Source: Halobacteriales archaeon QH_10_67_13 (lineage in GTDB: Archaea > Halobacteriota > Halobacteria > Halobacteriales > Haloarculaceae). Taken from it: DNA of 12,527 nt. The stretch is taken from contig PXQL01000107.1 in NCBI GenBank assembly GCA_003021335.1, positions 1 through 12,527 of the forward strand, in the 5' to 3' direction. The notes under the pieces are model-generated. The model saw only the letters and a list, made by a program, of their open reading frames with translations, was not told the DNA's origin and did not search any database. Positions 1 through 7,434 of the stretch are shown one piece after another. How positions within the stretch are numbered: position 1 is the first letter of the stretch; each line of letters opens with the position of its first letter. Position numbers and translations under genes: made by a program.

Positions 1-1
1 C

Positions 2-631
2 AACGAGACCGGCTCGACGATCGCCTTCTTGGGAGCCGGCGAGACGGTCAAAGACATCGAGCGGTTCGAGGCATCGAGTTTTGTCTCGCGGCTGCTCGGG
101 ATGGGGGATCTCGACCAGCTCGCCGAGCGCGTCGAGCGGGCGATGGAGGAAACCCAGGAGGAAGACGAGGACTGGGAGCCAGAGGACATGCTCGAGGGGC
201 AGTTCACGCTGAAGGACCTGCGAAAACAGATGGAGGCGATGAACCGGATGGGCCCGCTCGATCAGGTGATGGACATGATCCCCGGGCTGGGCGGGGGCAT
301 GATGGACGAGCTGCCGGAGGACGCGATGGACGTCACCGAAGAACGGATGCGGGATTTCGAGGTCATTATGGACTCGATGACCGACGAGGAACTCGAAAAC
401 CCCCGGACGATCGGAGCAAATCGCACAAAACGGATCGCCCGGGGCTCGGGCAAGCCCGAGGAACGCGTCAAAGAACTGCTGCGCCAGCACAAGATGATGG
501 ACCGGACGCTCAAGCAGTTCCAGGGTATGGGCGACGCCGATATGGAGCGGATGATGCAGCAGATGCAGGGCGGCCAGGGCGGCCAAGGCGGTATGGGCGG
601 ACTTGGCGGCGACAATCCGTTCGGAGACTGA
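2..631 (+). CDS. srp54: Signal recognition particle protein SRP54 (Ffh), C-terminal part, 5' end outside window
   Basis: This is the GTPase subunit of the signal recognition particle. It binds signal sequences emerging from the ribosome and docks with FtsY at the membrane. The 209 codons present start in the last part of the G domain: the stretch around [10 protein letters not shown] matches the closing loop, followed by [16 protein letters not shown], the linker into the M domain. The M domain shows the expected [19 protein letters not shown] helix, MIPGLGG, and the basic helix [16 protein letters not shown] that contacts 7S RNA. The protein ends in a Met/Gly/Gln-rich tail of GGQ and GGM units, common in haloarchaeal SRP54. 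The frame is open from base 2, so the start codon and the NG domain lie upstream. No T-rich terminator follows directly. Identification is confident; nothing looks broken. Confidence 0.96.
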   Translation, partial: NETGSTIAFLGAGETVKDIERFEASSFVSRLLGMGDLDQLAERVERAMEETQEEDEDWEPEDMLEGQFTLKDLRKQMEAMNRMGPLDQVMDMIPGLGGGMMDELPEDAMDVTEERMRDFEVIMDSMTDEELENPRTIGANRTKRIARGSGKPEERVKELLRQHKMMDRTLKQFQGMGDADMERMMQQMQGGQGGQGGMGGLGGDNPFGD

Positions 632-1102
632 GGACCCGTCCAAGAGCTCGTTCGGTTCGAACCCACGAATTCAGTCACCGGTGAACGCGAGCGGTTCGTG
701 TGCCGGCACTCGGGCCCGTTTATTCTGGTACGGGCGAGACTGACGAGGAGTTTCTGGTGGGGGGCCCACGCGACCACTGAAAAGACACCGGTCACGACGA
801 CGCACGGGACGAAACCGCCGCGCCGGCCAGAATCACAAGTACGATGCCTGCGAGACTGCGGTTTGCGAGCACCGCGGTCGTCGAGAGCCCGCTGGGAGTC
901 AGGATCGAGAGCCGGTCGCGTCGAGACACGTGGGCGGCTCGTCTCAGAGGCAGGGTAGAGGGATCCGGACGCGACGATCGGATGCCGTCACAGAACGCGA
1001 GGGAATTGTCTCACGAGGACGACAACTGCCAGGCACATCGTGAGTGAAAAAATTCACCAGGTTATGCAGTAGAGGCGACGGTCTCGATCAGAGCTCGACG
1101 CC
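632..1102. other. Gene-free interval between srp54 and lonB
   Basis: About 470 bp lie between the srp54 stop and the 3' end of lonB with no ORF that looks like protein. The plus-strand ORFs (698-958, 844-1047) are rich in Arg/Ser/Thr, with residue use unlike haloarchaeal proteins. The only protein-like patch is on the minus strand, open from a stop at 1011-1013 down to a stop at 792-794. It ends in a short hydrophobic run (LAGIVLVILAGAAV) that could be a remnant of a membrane protein, but it has no ATG (a GTG lies at 927-929) and I cannot match it to a family. An oligo-A run at 1047-1052 is treated separately as a possible lonB terminator. Confidence 0.5.
1047..1058 (-). terminator. Possible oligo-T terminator of lonB
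   Basis: Read on the minus strand this is GGTGAATTTTTT, a run of six T about 55-65 nt after the lonB stop. Archaeal transcription commonly ends at T-rich tracts without a strong hairpin. It also sits within a small inverted repeat (GTGAA/TTCAC, 1044-1057). It is the only T run of this length near the lonB 3' end. Confidence 0.4.
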
Positions 1103-1124
1103 CCCTGGTGATCAGTCACCAGGG
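1103..1124. repeat. Perfect inverted repeat enclosing the lonB stop codon
   Basis: Arms CCCTGGTGA (1103-1111) and TCACCAGGG (1116-1124) are exact reverse complements of 9 nt around a 4-nt loop TCAG (1112-1115). The lonB stop codon (1112-1114, minus strand) falls in the loop. In the lonB mRNA this would form a stable hairpin whose 5' arm encodes the last three residues and whose 3' arm is untranslated. It may act as a 3'-end stabiliser or part of the terminator with the downstream T run; function is inferred only. Confidence 0.6.
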
Positions 1125-3286
1125 CGTGGGTTCGGACCGCTGCCGACATCGACATCTGCGTCGAGCGCTCGGCCGGTGATCGAGCGGAGGCGATCGACCA
1201 GCGAGTCTTTCTCGGGCTCGCCAGCGAGCGCCACGTCGAGCACCTCGGAGAGGTGCGTGACGGGAATGATCTCGATCTGGTCTTCGAACTCGTCTTCGAC
1301 CATCACGTCCTGCTCGTTCGCGGCGGGGGGAATGATGATCGTATCGATGCCGGACTTGGCGGCGGCCTCGATCTTGTGCGTGACGCCGCCGACCGGAAGC
1401 ACGTCACCCCGGACCGACAGCGAGCCCGTCATCGCGACGTTTTGCTTGATCGGGATGTCCTCAAGCGCGGAGATTACGGCCGTCGCGACGGTGATCGAGG
1501 CCGAATCGCCGTCGACGCCGCCGCCCTGGCCGGCCTGGACGAACTGGATGTGGATGTCCCTCTCGGAGATGTCCTCGTCGGAGAACTTCTTGATGATCGC
1601 CGAGACGTTCTCGACGGCCTCCTCTGCCATCTCCTTGAGCTGGCCGGTCGCGATCACCTGGCCGGGGCCCTGGGAGGGGGCGACCTCGGCCATCACGGGG
1701 AGGACGATGCCGGAATCCTCGCCCATCACGGCCAGCCCGTTGACGCGGCCGACCATGCCGCCCTCGGCGACGGTCAGGTCGTACTCCTTGCGGCGCTCGA
1801 TGTACTCGTCGGCCAGCTGCTGTTCGATCGACCGCGAGCGGTCCTTCGCCGCGAGGACATCCTCGCGCTCGGTGAACTCCTTGTCCTGGGCGCGAGCGAT
1901 ATCGCCGGCGACCCGGACCAGCCCGCCGAGATTGCGCAGCTTGAGCGTGAGATGCTCTTTCCGGCCGGCCCGGCGCTGGGCCTCGAGGATCATCTCCTCC
2001 ATGGCCTCTCGGGTGAACTCCGGCAGCCGGCCGTCCTTGTCGACCTCCTGGGCGACAAAGCGGGCGTACTTGCGGCGCATCTCCGGGGTGTCATCGATGG
2101 TGTCGTCCATGTATACCTCGTACCCGTAGCCTTTGATCCGGGAGCGAAGCGCCGGGTGCATGTTCTCCATCGCGTCCATGTTGCCCGCCGCGACCATGAT
2201 GAAATCGCAGGGAACGGGCTCGGTCTGGACCATCGCCCCCGAGGAGCGCTCGCTCTGTCCGGTGATCGAGAACTCACCCTCCTGGATCGCGGTCATCAGC
2301 TTCTGCTGGCTGCGGATGTCGAGGGTGTTGATCTCGTCGACGTAGAGCACGCCTTTGTTGGACTTGTGGATCCCCCCGGCCTCGACGCGGTCGTGGGAGG
2401 GGGTCTCCATGCCGCCGGACTGGAACGGATCGTGGCGCACGTCACCCAGAAGCGCCCCGGCATGGGCGCCGGTCGCGTCCTCGAAGGGGGCGGTCTGCTG
2501 GTCTGCGGTGTCGACCAGCAGGTTCGGCACCATCGCGTCGTTGCCGCGGGACATGTACCGGAAGGCAATATAGACGACACCCGCGGCGATGATGCCGATC
2601 AGGAGATTCTGCATGATAATAAGCGAGTATCCGAGCACCAGCGCAATAATAATCCACATGATGAAGGTCCGCATCTGGTTGCGCTTGCGGGCCTCCTCCT
2701 TGTGGGCCTCGACGATCTGTTCGCCCTTGCCTGAGGGGACCGTGCGGACCTTCGGCTCGTTGCCGTCGTCGGGGTTGTGATAGACCAGCACGTCCTGCAG
2801 CTCCTCTTTGGGGAGGAGCTGGCTCATCGCCTTCGCGAGCATCGACTTACCGGTTCCCGGCGAGCCGATCATCATCACGTGCCGGCGCTGTTTCGCCGCC
2901 TTCAGCACCGTCTCGCGGGCGTGATCCTGTCCGATTACCTGATCGACGAGCCGGTCGGGCACCTCGATCTCCGCGGAGGTGTCGACCTTGAGCCCGCCGA
3001 GGAGGTCATCCTCCGCGATCTCCTCGTCAACCTCCATCTGTTCGTCGACATCGCTGCCGAGCGCCTCGTCAAGCAGGTTCTCCTCGTCCGGCTCGCGGCC
3101 GTTGGTCCGGTCGTCTCGACCGGGGGGCCCGGCGCCGTCGTCGTCGACTCCCGAGTCGGGATCGACGACAGAGGACTCCTCGGGGATCGACGACTCCGTG
3201 GCCGTCTCGTCACCGGCCTCGCCGTCGACCACTTCCGGGTCCGACGTGGGGTCTGGCGTCTCGTCGCTGTGTGTATCGTTGCTCAT
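1112..3286 (-). CDS. lonB: Archaeal membrane-anchored ATP-dependent protease LonB
   Basis: An AAA+ protease of the archaeal LonB type that degrades misfolded and regulatory membrane and soluble proteins at the inner face of the membrane. The protein has 724 residues. Residues 1-100 form a very acidic, low-complexity N-terminal extension. The AAA+ domain has Walker A GSPGTGKS at 141-148 and Walker B VLYVDEIN at 313-320. Between them, two hydrophobic segments (about 207-223 and 226-243) form the membrane hairpin diagnostic of LonB. The C-terminal S16 protease domain carries the Ser-Lys dyad: S595 in DGDSAS and K638 in GGVTHK. All key residues are present. The ATG start is supported by a TATA element about 40 bp upstream and by the Met-Ser-Asn acidic start. 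The gene is divergent from nadM, with its stop codon inside a perfect hairpin. Confidence 0.97.
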   Translation of the reverse strand: MSNDTHSDETPDPTSDPEVVDGEAGDETATESSIPEESSVVDPDSGVDDDGAGPPGRDDRTNGREPDEENLLDEALGSDVDEQMEVDEEIAEDDLLGGLKVDTSAEIEVPDRLVDQVIGQDHARETVLKAAKQRRHVMMIGSPGTGKSMLAKAMSQLLPKEELQDVLVYHNPDDGNEPKVRTVPSGKGEQIVEAHKEEARKRNQMRTFIMWIIIALVLGYSLIIMQNLLIGIIAAGVVYIAFRYMSRGNDAMVPNLLVDTADQQTAPFEDATGAHAGALLGDVRHDPFQSGGMETPSHDRVEAGGIHKSNKGVLYVDEINTLDIRSQQKLMTAIQEGEFSITGQSERSSGAMVQTEPVPCDFIMVAAGNMDAMENMHPALRSRIKGYGYEVYMDDTIDDTPEMRRKYARFVAQEVDKDGRLPEFTREAMEEMILEAQRRAGRKEHLTLKLRNLGGLVRVAGDIARAQDKEFTEREDVLAAKDRSRSIEQQLADEYIERRKEYDLTVAEGGMVGRVNGLAVMGEDSGIVLPVMAEVAPSQGPGQVIATGQLKEMAEEAVENVSAIIKKFSDEDISERDIHIQFVQAGQGGGVDGDSASITVATAVISALEDIPIKQNVAMTGSLSVRGDVLPVGGVTHKIEAAAKSGIDTIIIPPAANEQDVMVEDEFEDQIEIIPVTHLSEVLDVALAGEPEKDSLVDRLRSITGRALDADVDVGSGPNPRPGD

Positions 3287-3325
3287 GCGAGCGTCGTTGC
3301 CAGTATTATAGAGGGACTGTCGATT

Positions 3326-3333
3326 GATATACT
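3326..3333 (-). promoter_or_regulatory. Putative TATA box for lonB
   Basis: On the minus strand the sequence reads GAGAAAGTATATC, a purine-rich BRE-like stretch followed by AGTATATC. The element is about 40 bp upstream of the lonB ATG, so a start about 25 nt downstream would leave a leader of roughly 15-20 nt. A second AT-rich patch (TATAATAC on the minus strand, 3303-3310) is too close to the ATG to be the TATA box. Confidence 0.45.
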
Positions 3334-3413
3334 TTCTCCCCCCTCGCCGCCGGGTCGAACGACAGAATCGAACGACAGCGCTGGGATGAGACGCGGATCC
3401 GTCGACGGCACGG

Positions 3414-3421
3414 TATTTATT
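3414..3421 (+). promoter_or_regulatory. Putative TATA box for nadM
   Basis: TATTTATT lies with its centre about 28 bp before the nadM ATG at 3446. This is the spacing expected for a leaderless or near-leaderless haloarchaeal transcript, and there is no strong Shine-Dalgarno sequence before the ATG. Together with the lonB element it makes 3287-3445 a divergent promoter region. Confidence 0.5.
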
Positions 3422-3445
3422 ACCGCGAGTCGGCTACGGTGACCG

Positions 3446-3964
3446 ATGACAACCGAACGGGGGTTTTTTATCGGCCGCTTCCAGCCGGTCCACGACGGGC
3501 ACCTCCAGCTCATCGAACAGATCGCGGGTGAGGTCGACGAGCTGGTCGTCGGGATCGGGAGCGCCGGCGATTCACACAGCGTCGGTGACCCGTTCACAGC
3601 CGGCGAGCGGGTCATGATGGTAACAAAGAGCCTCGAGTCGCTGTCGATCACCACCTACGCCGTGCCAATCGAGGATCTGAACCGGAACGCGGTCTGGGTG
3701 AGTCACGTTCAGAGCATGGCTCCCCGGTTCGACGTCGCGTACTCGAACAATCCGCTCGTGGTCCAGCTGTTCACCGAGGCCGGCGTCGAGGTCCGGAGCA
3801 CGGGGCTGTACGACCGGGACCATCTCAAGGGAAGCAAGATCAGACAGCTAATGATCGACGGCGACGATTGGCGCCAGTACGTGCCGGCGGCCGTCGAGGA
3901 CGTGATCGAGGAGATCCGCGGGGTCGAACGGCTCCGGCAGGTCGCCGAGCACGACGACTTCTGA
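3446..3964 (+). CDS. nadM: Archaeal nicotinamide-nucleotide adenylyltransferase (NadM)
   Basis: This enzyme transfers AMP from ATP to nicotinamide mononucleotide, making NAD+ in the cytoplasm. The 172-residue length is typical of archaeal NadM. The N-terminal nucleotidyltransferase motif is GRFQPVHDGH (10-19), with the HxGH signature as H16 and H19. The C-terminal phosphate-binding motif GSKIRQ is at 129-134, matching the ISTxxR-type motif. The TATA element and the ATG about 28 bp apart support this start. The stop is one base from the stop of the convergent cinA-like gene, which may also belong to nicotinamide nucleotide metabolism. The gene looks intact. Confidence 0.95.
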   Translation: MTTERGFFIGRFQPVHDGHLQLIEQIAGEVDELVVGIGSAGDSHSVGDPFTAGERVMMVTKSLESLSITTYAVPIEDLNRNAVWVSHVQSMAPRFDVAYSNNPLVVQLFTEAGVEVRSTGLYDRDHLKGSKIRQLMIDGDDWRQYVPAAVEDVIEEIRGVERLRQVAEHDDF

Positions 3965-3965
3965 C

Positions 3966-4466
3966 TTACCCGTCGCGGTCTTCGAGATCGGCGAGCAGTT
4001 CCGAGAGCGCCCGGGCCGCGAACGCGCGCTTGCACTCTGTCCGATCGCCCTCGGTCTCGAACCGGTCGGCCCGAACCGTCTCGCCGGGCGCCGATCCCCA
4101 CGGAGCGGCGTAGGCGACCCCGACGTAGACCGTTCCGACGGGCTTGTCGGGAGTTCCGCCGGTCGGACCGGCGATCCCGGTCGTTGAGACACCCCAAGTC
4201 GTGCCGGCGGTGTCGCGGACGCCGGCGGCCATCTCGCGGGCGACCGGCGCGGACACCGCGCCGCGTTCGAGCGCCTCCCGGGAGACGCCGAGCAGTTCCT
4301 GTTTGGCGTCGTTCGAGTAGGCCACCACGCCGCGATCGAAGTACGCGCTCGCCCCGGGAACGTCGGTGAGCAGGGAGCCAACGAGCCCGCCGGTCGCCGA
4401 CTCGGCGACGGCGACGGTCGCGTCGCGGTCGACTCTTCGGGGCACATACAGAATCTGGGAGTCCAA
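3966..4466 (-). CDS. CinA C-terminal domain protein (PncC-like nicotinamide-nucleotide amidohydrolase family); start uncertain
   Basis: A stand-alone CinA C-terminal domain. Bacterial members (PncC) deamidate NMN to nicotinic acid mononucleotide; the activity in haloarchaea is inferred. Seen here are the family motifs [18 protein letters not shown] (about 21-38), [14 protein letters not shown] (42-55), and [20 protein letters not shown] (97-116). The body is intact. The 5' end is odd: there is no in-frame ATG, only TTG (4464-4466, used here, 166 aa) or GTG (4443-4445). The first helix usually found before the AESxTGG strand is not recognisable. An out-of-frame ATG at 4445-4447 begins MCPEE, which looks more like a natural start, so a small indel near the 5' end is possible. 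Convergent with nadM, one base apart. Confidence 0.8.
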   Translation of the reverse strand: MDSQILYVPRRVDRDATVAVAESATGGLVGSLLTDVPGASAYFDRGVVAYSNDAKQELLGVSREALERGAVSAPVAREMAAGVRDTAGTTWGVSTTGIAGPTGGTPDKPVGTVYVGVAYAAPWGSAPGETVRADRFETEGDRTECKRAFAARALSELLADLEDRDG

Positions 4467-4519
4467 CTGAAAAGAATGCGGCGGAACCGATACTTGCCGG
4501 ACACGCGAACCGGGGGCCG

Positions 4520-4828
4520 ATAATCACGCTGAGTTCGGACTTCGGCACACCCTATCCGGCAGCGATGCAGGGGGATCCTCCAGGCCAGCGACGCCAGACT
4601 GGTCGACGTCAGCCACTCGTTTTCCCGACAGGACGTTGGGGAGCCGCGTTCTGACTCCGGGAGATCCTGCCGTACTTTCCGTCGGCGGTCCACCCGGTCG
4701 TCGTCGACCCGGGCGTCGGGACCACTCGGGACGACGGCTCCGAGCGCCTGAACCGGCCGGGCGTATCCTCTGTGTACGCCGCGGAGAGACCCGCGACTCG
4801 AGGATCGGCGCAGTTCGTGGCGACCTGA
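4520..4828 (+). pseudogene. Decayed SAM hydroxide adenosyltransferase (DUF62 family) gene
   Basis: The functional family cleaves S-adenosylmethionine to adenosine and methionine, and its members run to about 250-270 residues. Here the family is readable only by changing frame. From 4520: [17 protein letters not shown], then in the next frame from 4575 ILQASDARLVDVSHSFPRQDV, then back in the first frame from 4640 GAAF-stop-LREILPYFPSAVH and VVVDPGVGT. The lesions visible are: ATA where the initiator ATG should be (4520-4522); an extra G in the run at 4570-4574; a one-base loss near 4638; and TGA for the expected Trp codon at 4652-4654. After about 4726 similarity fades, and the remaining frame closes at 4826-4828, so at least the C-terminal half is missing or unrecognisable. 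Sequencing error cannot explain all of this easily. It lies between cinA and the thermosome gene. Confidence 0.85.
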
Positions 4829-4831
4829 GCC

Positions 4832-4843
4832 AATAATAAAAGT
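4832..4843 (-). terminator. Possible T-rich terminator of the thermosome gene
   Basis: Read on the minus strand the segment is ACTTTTATTATT, starting about 30 nt after the thermosome stop codon. It is the only T-rich tract in an otherwise GC-rich gap, as expected for intrinsic archaeal termination. No hairpin is needed or seen. Confidence 0.45.
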
Positions 4844-4870
4844 TCGGAGCGCTGTGCCGGAGTGGTGCGA

Positions 4871-6454
4871 TTACTCGGAGGCGATGATGTCGTCGATCCG
4901 GACGATCATCGTCGCCGCCTCGTTCGCGCTCTCGAGGGCTTCGTACTTGACTGCGGCGGGATCGAGCCCGCCCAGATCGACCGGGTCGTCGACGGTGCCG
5001 GTCTGGCCCTCGCTGATCACGCCGGCAAGAGTGCCGGCGTCGTGTTCGGCGCGGAGATCGACGAGGGCGTCGATCGGATCCAGCCCGGTGTTCTCCGCGA
5101 GCGTCCGCGGGATGATATCAAGCGCGTCGGCAAACGCCTCGACAGCCAGCTGCTGGCGGCCCTCGACGCCGGCCGCACTCTCACGGACGTGGTTGGCAGC
5201 CGACACCTCGGTCGCGCCGGCACCGGGGACGACCCCGCCGGCCTCGACCGCCGCCGTGACGACATCGAGTGCGTCCCGGAGCGCCCGCTCGAGCTCGTCG
5301 ACGACGTGCTCAGTGCCTCCGCGGGCGAAGATGGTGACGGCCTCGGCCGCGTCGCCGCCCTCGACAAAGACCTGATCGTCGTCGCCGTGGGTCTCGACAG
5401 AGACGCTGTCGGCCCCGCCCAGATCGGCGGCCTCGAGAGTGTCGGTCGAGCCGACCCGGCTGGCGCCGGTTGCGGCGACGACCGCCGAGGTGTCGCTCTC
5501 GTCGACGCTCTCGAAGGCCAGCACGCCCTCGCGGGCGAGGTAGGTCGCGACCCGGTCATCGATGTCGCCCTCGATGAAGGCGACATCGGTCCCGGCCGCG
5601 GCGATCTCTTCGGCGTAGGTCTGGAGCTGCTCGCCCTCGGCGTCGATCGCGGCGTTGAGTTGGTCGACGTTGGTGACCTCGTACTCGGCGTCGATCTCGG
5701 TCTCGGCGACCTCGAGGTCGGCGTCGATGATCGCGACCGACGGATCGGACACCGACCGGGGAGCGTCGTCGCTGACCGGCTCCTCACCAACGATGACTCC
5801 CTCGACGAGCTCGGTCGAGCTCGAGGAGGCACCGGACTGGGTGTAGATCGTGACGTTGTCTCGGTCGACGCCGGCGTCGGTGTGGACCCGCTGGATCGCC
5901 GCGACGACCGTCTCGGCAAGCGGCGAGGCGGCGACGTCGCCGGTCCCCTTGCCGGTCATGCTCGACTCGGCGACCTGCTGGAGTTGTTCGTCGTCAAGAT
6001 CGGTCGCCACGACGGCGTCCTCGACGGCCTCGCGGGCGAACTCCGCGGCCGTGTAGTACCCTTCGACGATCGTCGTCGGGTGGACATCGTCCTCAAGCAG
6101 GTCCTCGGCGTTCGAGAGCAACTCGCCGGCGAGGATCGCCGCCGTCGTGGTGCCGTCGCCGACCTCCTCCTCCTGGGTCTGTGCGACCTCGATGAGCATC
6201 TGGGCCGCGGGGTGTTCGATGTCCATCTCGTCGAGGATCGTGGCGCCGTCGTTCGTGATCACGACATCGCCGTCGTCCGAGACGAGCATCTTGTCCATCC
6301 CGCGGGGGCCGAGCGTCGTGCGTACGGTCTCGCTGATCGCCTTCCCGGCCGAGATGTTCGATGACTGTGCGTCCTCGCCCTGTGTTCGCTCCGTGTCCTC
6401 GCTGAGGATAAAGAGGGGCTGTCCGCCCATGCGTTGCTGACCAGACTGTGACAT
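4871..6454 (-). CDS. Thermosome subunit (group II chaperonin), Cct3-like, lacking a GGM tail
   Basis: An ATP-dependent protein-folding chaperonin subunit of the cytosolic double-ring thermosome, 527 residues. The equatorial domain motifs are [11 protein letters not shown] (47-57), TNDGATIL (67-74), and the ATP-binding GDGTTT (99-104). The second equatorial half has [10 protein letters not shown] (387-396) with its catalytic-type Asp (D394), and [13 protein letters not shown] (408-420). The apical domain lies between, around 190-365. The protein ends at [11 protein letters not shown] without the Gly/Met-rich tail typical of the main haloarchaeal thermosome subunits. This, with the length, resembles the shorter third subunit known in Haloferax (Cct3, about 524 aa). 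The ATG has a Shine-Dalgarno GAGGT (6462-6466, minus strand) 7 nt upstream. Intact. Confidence 0.95.
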   Translation of the reverse strand: MSQSGQQRMGGQPLFILSEDTERTQGEDAQSSNISAGKAISETVRTTLGPRGMDKMLVSDDGDVVITNDGATILDEMDIEHPAAQMLIEVAQTQEEEVGDGTTTAAILAGELLSNAEDLLEDDVHPTTIVEGYYTAAEFAREAVEDAVVATDLDDEQLQQVAESSMTGKGTGDVAASPLAETVVAAIQRVHTDAGVDRDNVTIYTQSGASSSSTELVEGVIVGEEPVSDDAPRSVSDPSVAIIDADLEVAETEIDAEYEVTNVDQLNAAIDAEGEQLQTYAEEIAAAGTDVAFIEGDIDDRVATYLAREGVLAFESVDESDTSAVVAATGASRVGSTDTLEAADLGGADSVSVETHGDDDQVFVEGGDAAEAVTIFARGGTEHVVDELERALRDALDVVTAAVEAGGVVPGAGATEVSAANHVRESAAGVEGRQQLAVEAFADALDIIPRTLAENTGLDPIDALVDLRAEHDAGTLAGVISEGQTGTVDDPVDLGGLDPAAVKYEALESANEAATMIVRIDDIIASE

Positions 6455-6488
6455 ATGTTGTACCTCACAAAAAGATCGTTTGCGGTTC

Positions 6489-6497
6489 TACATAAAC
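6489..6497 (-). promoter_or_regulatory. Putative TATA box for the thermosome gene
   Basis: On the minus strand GTTTATGTA lies about 39 bp before the ATG, so transcription would begin about 13-15 nt upstream of the start codon. This leaves room for the GAGGT ribosome site at 6462-6466. The divergent amidohydrolase-like gene has only a weak AT element (GACTTAAC, 6541-6548) about 27 bp before its ATG. Confidence 0.45.
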
Positions 6498-6571
6498 GTT
6501 GCTTCTCGGCGCGTCGGGGGGACGGGCCCGAGGCCGTAGCGACTTAACCGCGGGGTGGGTAGTGTAGATCG

Positions 6572-7405
6572 ATGCTCGAACTGGAGCACGGCTTCCGGGT
6601 GATCGACGCCCACGTCGAGCTGGAGCCGGACCAGGCTCGGCGCCGGCCGGACGGCGCCGGTCCGGAGCAGATCGAGCGCGAGCTCCGGCAGGCGGGGATC
6701 GTCCGGGGGCTCGTACACCCGCCCGCGCGAGCCACCGCCGAGCTGCGGGAGAGAAACAGCTACCTGCGGACGAACAACGCAATCGCGCGGATGGCCGTCG
6801 ACCGGTCGTTCGACGCGTTGGCCCGGGTCGCGGGCGGGAGAGCGCCCGGCTCCGGGCCGGGTGCACGGCTCCGGAACGTGGCCCGGTCGCGGGAGAGCTG
6901 GCAGACCAGCCCGGGGGATATCGAGCAGTACGCCTACGACGAGCGGTTCGCAGGGTTCATGCTCGACCCGACCGCCGACGGGCTGCCGGGTCCCGCGGTC
7001 CTCGAGCGGTTGGCCGAGGTGGACCGGCCGGTGCTCACCTACGGCGGGCGCGGGTTTCCCCCCGAGAGAATCGAGTCGACGCTGCTCGAGTACGAATTTC
7101 CGCTGATCGTTGCCCACTTCGGCGGGTACCCGCTCGACGAGGAGCTGATGGGGGCGGCGATCGAGCTGCTCGGCCGCCATGAGCGGTGCTTTCTCGACAC
7201 CAGCTACGTTCGCCTCCGGGAGTATCTCGAGCGCGCGGTCATGGAACACCCCGATCGGGTCGTCTTCGGGAGCGGGGCGCCGGCAGCGCACCCGAACGTG
7301 GCCGCCGTGGAAATCCTCACGCTCGACGTTCCCGAGGACGCGATGCGTAAGATCTTCGCAAAAAACCTCGAGCGGGCGTTCGAGGGGGCCGCCTCAGAGC
7401 TGTAG
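6572..7405 (+). CDS. Amidohydrolase-fold protein with degenerate metal site
   Basis: A 277-residue protein resembling the amidohydrolase-2 (COG2159-like) TIM-barrel family, whose members bind metal and hydrolyse or decarboxylate small substrates. The frame of the family is visible: the first strand VIDAHVEL (10-17), PVLTYGGRGFPP (153-164), IVAHFGGYPLDE (179-190), FLDTSYV (207-213), VVFGSGAPAAHPN (230-242), and a terminal LTLDVPEDAMRKIFAKN (249-265). The metal ligands are eroded: HxH in strand 1 is H14-V-E16, the usual HTG-type histidine is Tyr in TYGG, and the Asp of the usual GSDxP motif is Gly (GSGAP, 233-237). H182 remains. A non-catalytic or altered role is likely. The start is ATG at 6572 with an AT-rich element about 27 bp upstream; divergent from the thermosome gene. 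Confidence 0.75.
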   Translation: MLELEHGFRVIDAHVELEPDQARRRPDGAGPEQIERELRQAGIVRGLVHPPARATAELRERNSYLRTNNAIARMAVDRSFDALARVAGGRAPGSGPGARLRNVARSRESWQTSPGDIEQYAYDERFAGFMLDPTADGLPGPAVLERLAEVDRPVLTYGGRGFPPERIESTLLEYEFPLIVAHFGGYPLDEELMGAAIELLGRHERCFLDTSYVRLREYLERAVMEHPDRVVFGSGAPAAHPNVAAVEILTLDVPEDAMRKIFAKNLERAFEGAASEL

Positions 7406-7434
7406 TCACCGTCGACCGGCCGCGACGGCGAGAC

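Noticed and set aside
654..663. GGTTCGAACC, resembling a tRNA T-loop
   Set aside because: It is a perfect palindrome, but the flanks do not form a T-stem, acceptor stem or anticodon arm on either strand.
698..958. Plus-strand ORF in the srp54-lonB gap
   Set aside because: Arg/Ser/Thr-rich, with no acidic bias, no recognisable motif and no ribosome site or promoter.
1253..2734. A 493-codon plus-strand ORF opposite lonB
   Set aside because: It is rich in Asp/Arg/Leu/Val/His repeats from the complement of GC-biased codons; lonB on the other strand has all its catalytic motifs.
4862..6364. A 500-codon plus-strand ORF opposite the thermosome gene
   Set aside because: Mirror frame of a well-recognised chaperonin gene; its composition (DRDVVGL-type repeats) is typical of antisense shadows.
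6488..7291. A 267-codon minus-strand ORF opposite the amidohydrolase-like gene
   Set aside because: Proline/Arg-rich antisense composition; it also covers the divergent thermosome promoter.
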